36,730 nucleotides of DNA from CAYWNA01 sp964459305 (lineage in GTDB: Bacteria; Planctomycetota; Planctomycetia; Pirellulales; Pirellulaceae). A model generated the notes under the pieces. The model had not been told where the DNA came from. It worked only from the letters and a program-made list of their open reading frames with translations, and searched no databases. Made by a program: the position numbers and the translations under genes. Shown here one piece after another: positions 32,810 to 36,730 of this stretch; position 1 is the stretch's first letter, and each line of letters opens with the position of its first letter. The stretch spans positions 1 to 36,730 of the forward strand of contig CAYWNA010000121.1 of the NCBI GenBank assembly GCA_964459305.1. The letters are read 5' to 3'.

Positions 32810-34135
32810 GTGGAAACACTTCCCAGCATTTCCGAAGCTGTTGCGTCGATTCGCCGGCAGAAGCTCCAGCCATCCGAGCTGGTGGAGCATTGCCTGGCGC
32901 GGATTGGGCAGTTCGAAGACCAGGTGCACGCCTGGGTGCGGTTGGACGAGCAACGGGCACGGCGCGAGGCAGAGCGACTGGGCGATTTGGCTCGCCGAGG
33001 CGAGTTTGTCGGGCCACTTCACGGGATTCCCGTTGGCATCAAAGACATTGTGGACGTCGAAGGTTGGCCGACGGAAGCCGGATCGCCGTTGTTGAAGGAC
33101 CGGGTGGCGGAGAAGGACGCACCGGTCGCAGCCCGATTGCGCTCCAACGGCGCGATCATCTTGGGCAAGACTGTGACGACGGAGTTTGCGTGTTTTGATC
33201 CGGCGCCGACGCGAAACCCATGGCAGTTGGATCATACCCCGGGCGGATCCAGCAGCGGCAGCGCAGCAGCCGTGGCGGCCGAGATGTGTATGGCCGCAGT
33301 CGGCAGCCAAACCGGCGGTTCTATCATCCGGCCAGCTTCGTATTGCGGCATCGCCGGATTGAAGCCGACGTTCGACAAAGTGGATAAGACGGGAGTCGTG
33401 CCGGTCAGCCACCACCTGGATCATGTGGGGCCGATCGCTCGCACCGTCGGCGACTTGTCGGTTATGTTGTCGGCGATGACTGGCAGCAGCGATTCGCCGG
33501 AGTTGCCTGCGCCCATCGTGGAGCCTCTCGTGCTCGATGTGATTGACGATTTTTTCATGGAGGAGGCGGATCCAGTGGTCCGTCATGTGACACGGACCGC
33601 GTACGACAGGCTTCACCGTGCAGGGGCCAACTTGCGAACGATGAACCTCCCAGCGTCTTTCGCGGGGGTTCGGGTCATGCACTTCCGTATCATGGCCGTA
33701 GACGCGGCGGAAACGCACCATGCGACGTTCTCGCTGCACGCGAACGCCTACGGCACGTCGATTTCCGCGCTCATCGAAGAGGGGCTGTCCATTCCGGCGA
33801 TTGAATATGCGACTGCTCTTCGTCATCAGGAAGCGTTTCGCCGGGAGATCGAGGCGATTTTTCGCGATGGCCGTATCGCTCTCACGCCGGCAACCGTCAC
33901 CGCTGCCCCCACCGGTTTGGGGTCAACCGGCGATCCGAGCTGCAATTCGCCGTGGAGTTATGCTGGTTTGCCCACGGTGACTATCCCCTGCGGTTTGGCA
34001 TCCGATGGTTTGCCGTGCGGTCTACAACTGACCGGCCCACGTGATGGTGAAGGGCATTTGCTGTCGGTCGCGGCGTGGTGTGAGCGAATTTTGGCGTTTC
34101 AGGCCGTGCCGCCGCTGCTGCGGGAACGCATCTGA
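32810..34135 (+). CDS. Amidase-signature family hydrolase
   Basis: This Ser-cisSer-Lys amidase hydrolyses a C-N amide bond; its substrate is not readable from sequence. GTG 32810 gives 441 residues. Catalytic Lys78 lies in HGIPVGIKDIVD, the cis-serine is within GGSSSGSAAA (about 147-149), and the nucleophile is Ser171 in SQTGGSIIRPAS. The C-terminal part carries GLPTVTIPCGL and GLQLTGP, typical of the family. It is shorter than GatA (about 480) and no gatB or gatC is nearby, so a role in tRNA amidotransfer is unlikely. Probably last gene of the hslVU operon. Confidence 0.88.
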   Translation: METLPSISEAVASIRRQKLQPSELVEHCLARIGQFEDQVHAWVRLDEQRARREAERLGDLARRGEFVGPLHGIPVGIKDIVDVEGWPTEAGSPLLKDRVAEKDAPVAARLRSNGAIILGKTVTTEFACFDPAPTRNPWQLDHTPGGSSSGSAAAVAAEMCMAAVGSQTGGSIIRPASYCGIAGLKPTFDKVDKTGVVPVSHHLDHVGPIARTVGDLSVMLSAMTGSSDSPELPAPIVEPLVLDVIDDFFMEEADPVVRHVTRTAYDRLHRAGANLRTMNLPASFAGVRVMHFRIMAVDAAETHHATFSLHANAYGTSISALIEEGLSIPAIEYATALRHQEAFRREIEAIFRDGRIALTPATVTAAPTGLGSTGDPSCNSPWSYAGLPTVTIPCGLASDGLPCGLQLTGPRDGEGHLLSVAAWCERILAFQAVPPLLRERI

Positions 34136-34338
34136 TGCGAGTCACGAGGAGTGATCTAGTTGAAATAGGAAACTTGCGCACGGGTGCCGGTCGCTAGCAC
34201 CTTTCAGTTCTTCCAATCAAGGCCATGTCCCTGCCTGCGGTCAATCCGCTAGCACACACAAGTCGCGCATCTATTTCTATTTACGCCGACACGCCAAAAA
34301 CGCTACTATGTGCAGATTATTGCCAGCGTCAGATGGCT

Positions 34339-34344
34339 AGGAGG
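34339..34344 (+). promoter_or_regulatory. Strong ribosome binding site deciding the start at 34352
   Basis: A full AGGAGG lies 7 bases before ATG 34352. This favours that start over the in-frame codon at 34310. Confidence 0.65.
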
Positions 34345-34351
34345 ACGCAGG

Positions 34352-35950
34352 ATGAACGGATTCGCGCTGCTGGTGGCGGCTGCGGTGCTGGGTGTGGACT
34401 ACGGTTGGCAACCAGATGCCGACAACCAGCTTGAATACATCATTCAGATCGAACCGGTGACGCTGATCGCGTTGCGCGAAGGACAGGAGATCGTCAGCCA
34501 AATCGATCCCTACGTCCGAAACGTACGGCGATTTCGTATTCGCGTGGGAACGGAGATGGTCCCGCGCCGCGGAACGCCACCCGCGGGGCCGCCAGCGGAT
34601 GCTTCACCCAATGCGACGTTGGAGGGTATACCGGGAGTCCAGTTTGGCTGGCGACCTGTTGACGACTTGAATACGGAGTTCATCGTCCAGATCTCACCCG
34701 ATCGATGCGCCAACATGCGAAGCGACGAAGATATCGTTGGCCAGATTCCGGCCGAGGTACAGAACTTGGCCCGCATCCGAATCCTATCGGGAAACTTCCA
34801 GTTGCCACAAGCGGCATTGCCCAGCGCCCAGCCTACATCAACGCTTGCGAGCGAAGCAGGTCCGGCAAGCGAATCGGCACCGAGGATTCCCGCGCCTGCG
34901 CTCGTAGCCGGACCTCAACCACGGAACGCCGCACCGGCGGCTTCACCGTTCGGATCGGCTCGCGACGCCATCGGTCCAAGAGTTGAAAGGACGCCGACCT
35001 TGAACGCACCGGCGACGAATGCCTCACCGGCGCTTGACAATGCAACCGGATCCGCTTCGCGCAACTCGCAGTTGAATCCTCGCTATATGTCGATGGCCGA
35101 AGCAGCACAGAGAGCGACCGCTGCAGACGTCTCGCCGTCCGTTCGGCAGCCTGTGACTATGACGCCTGGAACGGGGGCTCCGCCGACTGGTGCATCGCAG
35201 CTCGTCCCGGTGACGGTCGATCCGGCGCGAGGCGCTCCCATTTCGTCACCGGCCGGCACGGTCAACGTGAACGATAACCGCAACTCGACGTGGCAGACTC
35301 CTCCGCCGGATGCGACTGTACGCACGCCGCAGCCGTACGACAACACTCAACGAATCGCATCTTCCGGCAATTATGGCCTTGGCAACTATGGCGTTGACCG
35401 AAGCGGCGAGTTCTCGCCTCACTCGTCATCTGCCGCTCCGCCAGCGTGGAATGACTACTCGCACCGCGATCCTGGTTCCTTTGCCGGCTCCCAAGGAGCT
35501 TATGGCACGGAGCCATACGTCCGCACGGAAGATGCGTTTCGTCTTGGAGTCCCCGACACGCTGGCTTCGGCGCTGGGTTTTAATCCTTCGCCTAACCGCG
35601 TTGTGAGCTACGAGCAGGACGTGAAGCCGATTGTCCGATCCGAAGACTTCTGGTCTAGTCTCGCGGCGGCGAGAAACGATCGGTCCCTCGACTATTTGGA
35701 GGACGATGGCGGTTCAGCGGAACCCGCAAAGCCGGGTTGGCCGCTCACGCTGGCAGTTTTTGCCCTGTTCGCCTCCATTGGTGGAAATCTCTTTATGGGG
35801 TGGGTCACGCTCGACATCTACAGAAAATCCCTCGATCTGGCCGACGACGGGATCAATGAGGACCGGTACGAGGCCCGATCGGATCGCGACGAAGACGACG
35901 CGTGGTCGGAAAGCCGAGAACGTCGCGCACGATCGAGCGTCCGCGTTTAG
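34352..35950 (+). CDS. Secreted or anchored protein with duplicated N-terminal module (hypothetical)
   Basis: ATG 34352 is set by AGGAGG at 34339-34344, giving 532 residues. The N-terminus MNGFALLVAAAVLGV is signal-like. Two related modules of about 55 residues follow: one begins YGWQPDADNQLEYIIQIEPV and the other FGWRPVDDLNTEFIVQISPD, each ending in an RxxRIR-like segment. A long linker (about 130-420) is rich in Ala, Pro, Ser, Thr and Gly. Near residues 458-480 is a membrane helix (LTLAVFALFASIGGNLFMGW), then a highly charged cytoplasmic tail rich in Asp/Arg. Architecture suggests an envelope protein with a cytoplasmic tail, of unknown function. Its stop is 19 bases from the convergent gene. 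Confidence 0.7.
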   Translation: MNGFALLVAAAVLGVDYGWQPDADNQLEYIIQIEPVTLIALREGQEIVSQIDPYVRNVRRFRIRVGTEMVPRRGTPPAGPPADASPNATLEGIPGVQFGWRPVDDLNTEFIVQISPDRCANMRSDEDIVGQIPAEVQNLARIRILSGNFQLPQAALPSAQPTSTLASEAGPASESAPRIPAPALVAGPQPRNAAPAASPFGSARDAIGPRVERTPTLNAPATNASPALDNATGSASRNSQLNPRYMSMAEAAQRATAADVSPSVRQPVTMTPGTGAPPTGASQLVPVTVDPARGAPISSPAGTVNVNDNRNSTWQTPPPDATVRTPQPYDNTQRIASSGNYGLGNYGVDRSGEFSPHSSSAAPPAWNDYSHRDPGSFAGSQGAYGTEPYVRTEDAFRLGVPDTLASALGFNPSPNRVVSYEQDVKPIVRSEDFWSSLAAARNDRSLDYLEDDGGSAEPAKPGWPLTLAVFALFASIGGNLFMGWVTLDIYRKSLDLADDGINEDRYEARSDRDEDDAWSESRERRARSSVRV

Positions 35951-35969
35951 GATCGTGGCAGAATCCGGT

Positions 35970-36730
35970 TTATGAGAATGGATCGTCGTCAGCGAACGGA
36001 TCGCTCGCGTCGTCGTTCCCCTCCGAGTCTTTCGCCTCTGCGTCCTTCGCTGCACCGCCGTCTGCTCCGCCTGCGTCGGCCGGATCGTCGGCAAACGGGT
36101 CTTCTTCGTCATCGGCTGGTTCGGGCGTTGCAGCCTCGCCAGGCTCGGGTTTCGCCGGCTCGGCATCTGCGGGTATCTCAAATGCATCTGCCGCACCACC
36201 TAACAGATCATTGTCGCTTTCCGCCGGAACTGCTGCATCCGCCGCGCCGTCCGCCGCCGCAGGCTTGGCCTGCGCACCCGGAGCACCGAACACGTCGGCA
36301 CCAGCACCGGCCTCCGCTTTGGGTTCGGCGGGCACAGCGGCTGCACCGTCACCCGCGTCGGCAGGCATACCAAATGGATCGCCACCGTCATCAGCCGCGC
36401 CAGCGTCCGCTTTGGGTTCGGCAGGCACAGCGGCAGCACCGTCACCCGCGTCGGCAGGCGGGCCAAACAGATCCGCATCACCGCCGGCTTCCGCTTTGGG
36501 TTCGGCGGGCACAGCGGCAGCACCGTCACCCGCGTCGGCAGGCATACCAAACGGATCGCCACCGTCATCCGCCGCGCCAGCCTCAGCGGCTGCACCACCA
36601 CCAGCATCGGCGGGCGGGCCAAACAGATCTGCACCACCGCCGGCGTCCGCTTTGGGTTCGGCGGTCAACGCGACAGCACACCACGCAGCAACGGCCGCTG
36701 GTCCATACAGATCGGCGCCACCACCGGCTT
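35970..36730 (-). CDS. Ala/Asp/Gly/Pro repeat protein, 5' end outside the window
   Basis: The frame is open from the stop at 35970 to the window edge at 36730, so at least 252 residues are present and the N-terminus is missing; the TTG at 36668 is not a real start. The protein consists of degenerate repeats of about 30-36 residues built from PADAGDGAAAVPAEPKAEAG and DLFGPPADAG or DPFGMPADAG. The last ~90 residues lose the repeat and become strongly acidic, ending DPFADDDPFS. No catalytic motif, no Cys-rich site. Such low-complexity acidic Ala/Pro repeats occur in planctomycete envelope-associated proteins, but function is unknown. Repeat copy number may vary between strains. Confidence 0.7.
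   Translation of the reverse strand, partial: AGGGADLYGPAAVAAWCAVALTAEPKADAGGGADLFGPPADAGGGAAAEAGAADDGGDPFGMPADAGDGAAAVPAEPKAEAGGDADLFGPPADAGDGAAAVPAEPKADAGAADDGGDPFGMPADAGDGAAAVPAEPKAEAGAGADVFGAPGAQAKPAAADGAADAAVPAESDNDLLGGAADAFEIPADAEPAKPEPGEAATPEPADDEEDPFADDPADAGGADGGAAKDAEAKDSEGNDDASDPFADDDPFS

Noticed and set aside
32810..34135. Assignment as GatA of the tRNA amidotransferase
   Set aside because: No gatB or gatC nearby and the protein is shorter; only the general amidase signature is supported.
35970..36730. Repeats at the right edge considered as a CRISPR array
   Set aside because: Units are contiguous, in frame and coding, with no unique spacers of constant length.

Overview
The window reads as a chromosomal segment of a planctomycete, most likely of the Pirellulales/Rhodopirellula group. 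This is inferred from protein families and not from any rRNA: a DUF1549/DUF1553 protein, a DUF1598-type protein, an HzsA-related di-heme propeller protein, two LEPR-XLL surface proteins with cohesin-like and dockerin-like modules, a membrane protein with the FGIRELLIVTAVVA-type segment common in planctomycetes, an ECF sigma factor close to a giant Ser/Thr kinase, and GC-rich palindromic repeats. No tRNA, rRNA operon, CRISPR array, transposase or phage gene was seen.

Layout. 138-3119: a TolC-like helical secreted protein, a small conserved protein, a palindromic element and gnd (minus strand). 3344-4438: a PfkB sugar kinase (KDG-kinase-like). 4482-4892 (minus): the RNase P RNA. 5053-8693: a tightly packed run of an HlyD-type adaptor, der and a polytopic membrane protein. 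8987-12861: a secreted DUF1598-type protein, a terminator and the HzsA-related di-heme protein. 12903-26590: the most interesting block, all on the plus strand: an ECF sigma factor, a small membrane protein with an in-frame amber stop, a 1589-residue protein (zinc anti-sigma-like motif, two kinase domains, DUF4116-like repeats, C-terminal membrane segments), a LEPR-XLL protein carrying both a papain-like and an M23 peptidase domain, and a second LEPR-XLL protein with a cohesin-like domain and four dockerin-type repeats. 26607-29841 (minus): a KaiC/RAD55-like ATPase, a DUF1549/DUF1553 protein and an isochorismatase-family hydrolase. 30180-34135: an apparent operon hslV-hslU-zinc ribbon membrane protein-amidase. 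34352-36730: a secreted/membrane protein with a duplicated N-terminal module, then a convergent, highly repetitive Ala/Asp/Gly/Pro-rich protein that runs off the right edge.

How the genes may work together. Four non-coding sites in the 13.7-25.2 kb block share GGGTAATC followed at 4-6 bases by CGTTGTT. Each lies 33-154 bases upstream of a gene start (membrane protein, kinase, peptidase, dockerin protein). The two LEPR-XLL proteins share the N-terminal motif, a cohesin-like domain and an almost identical C-terminal SEIAEDV tail. Together with the ECF factor and the kinase bearing an anti-sigma-like zinc motif, this suggests a regulated cell-surface or secretion module. That is inference: the shared motif, shared tail and domain fusions are visible, but regulation and function are not shown.

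Several palindromic elements (1572-1676, 14579-14737, 27543-27620) sit between genes and look like dispersed repeats that may also end transcripts.
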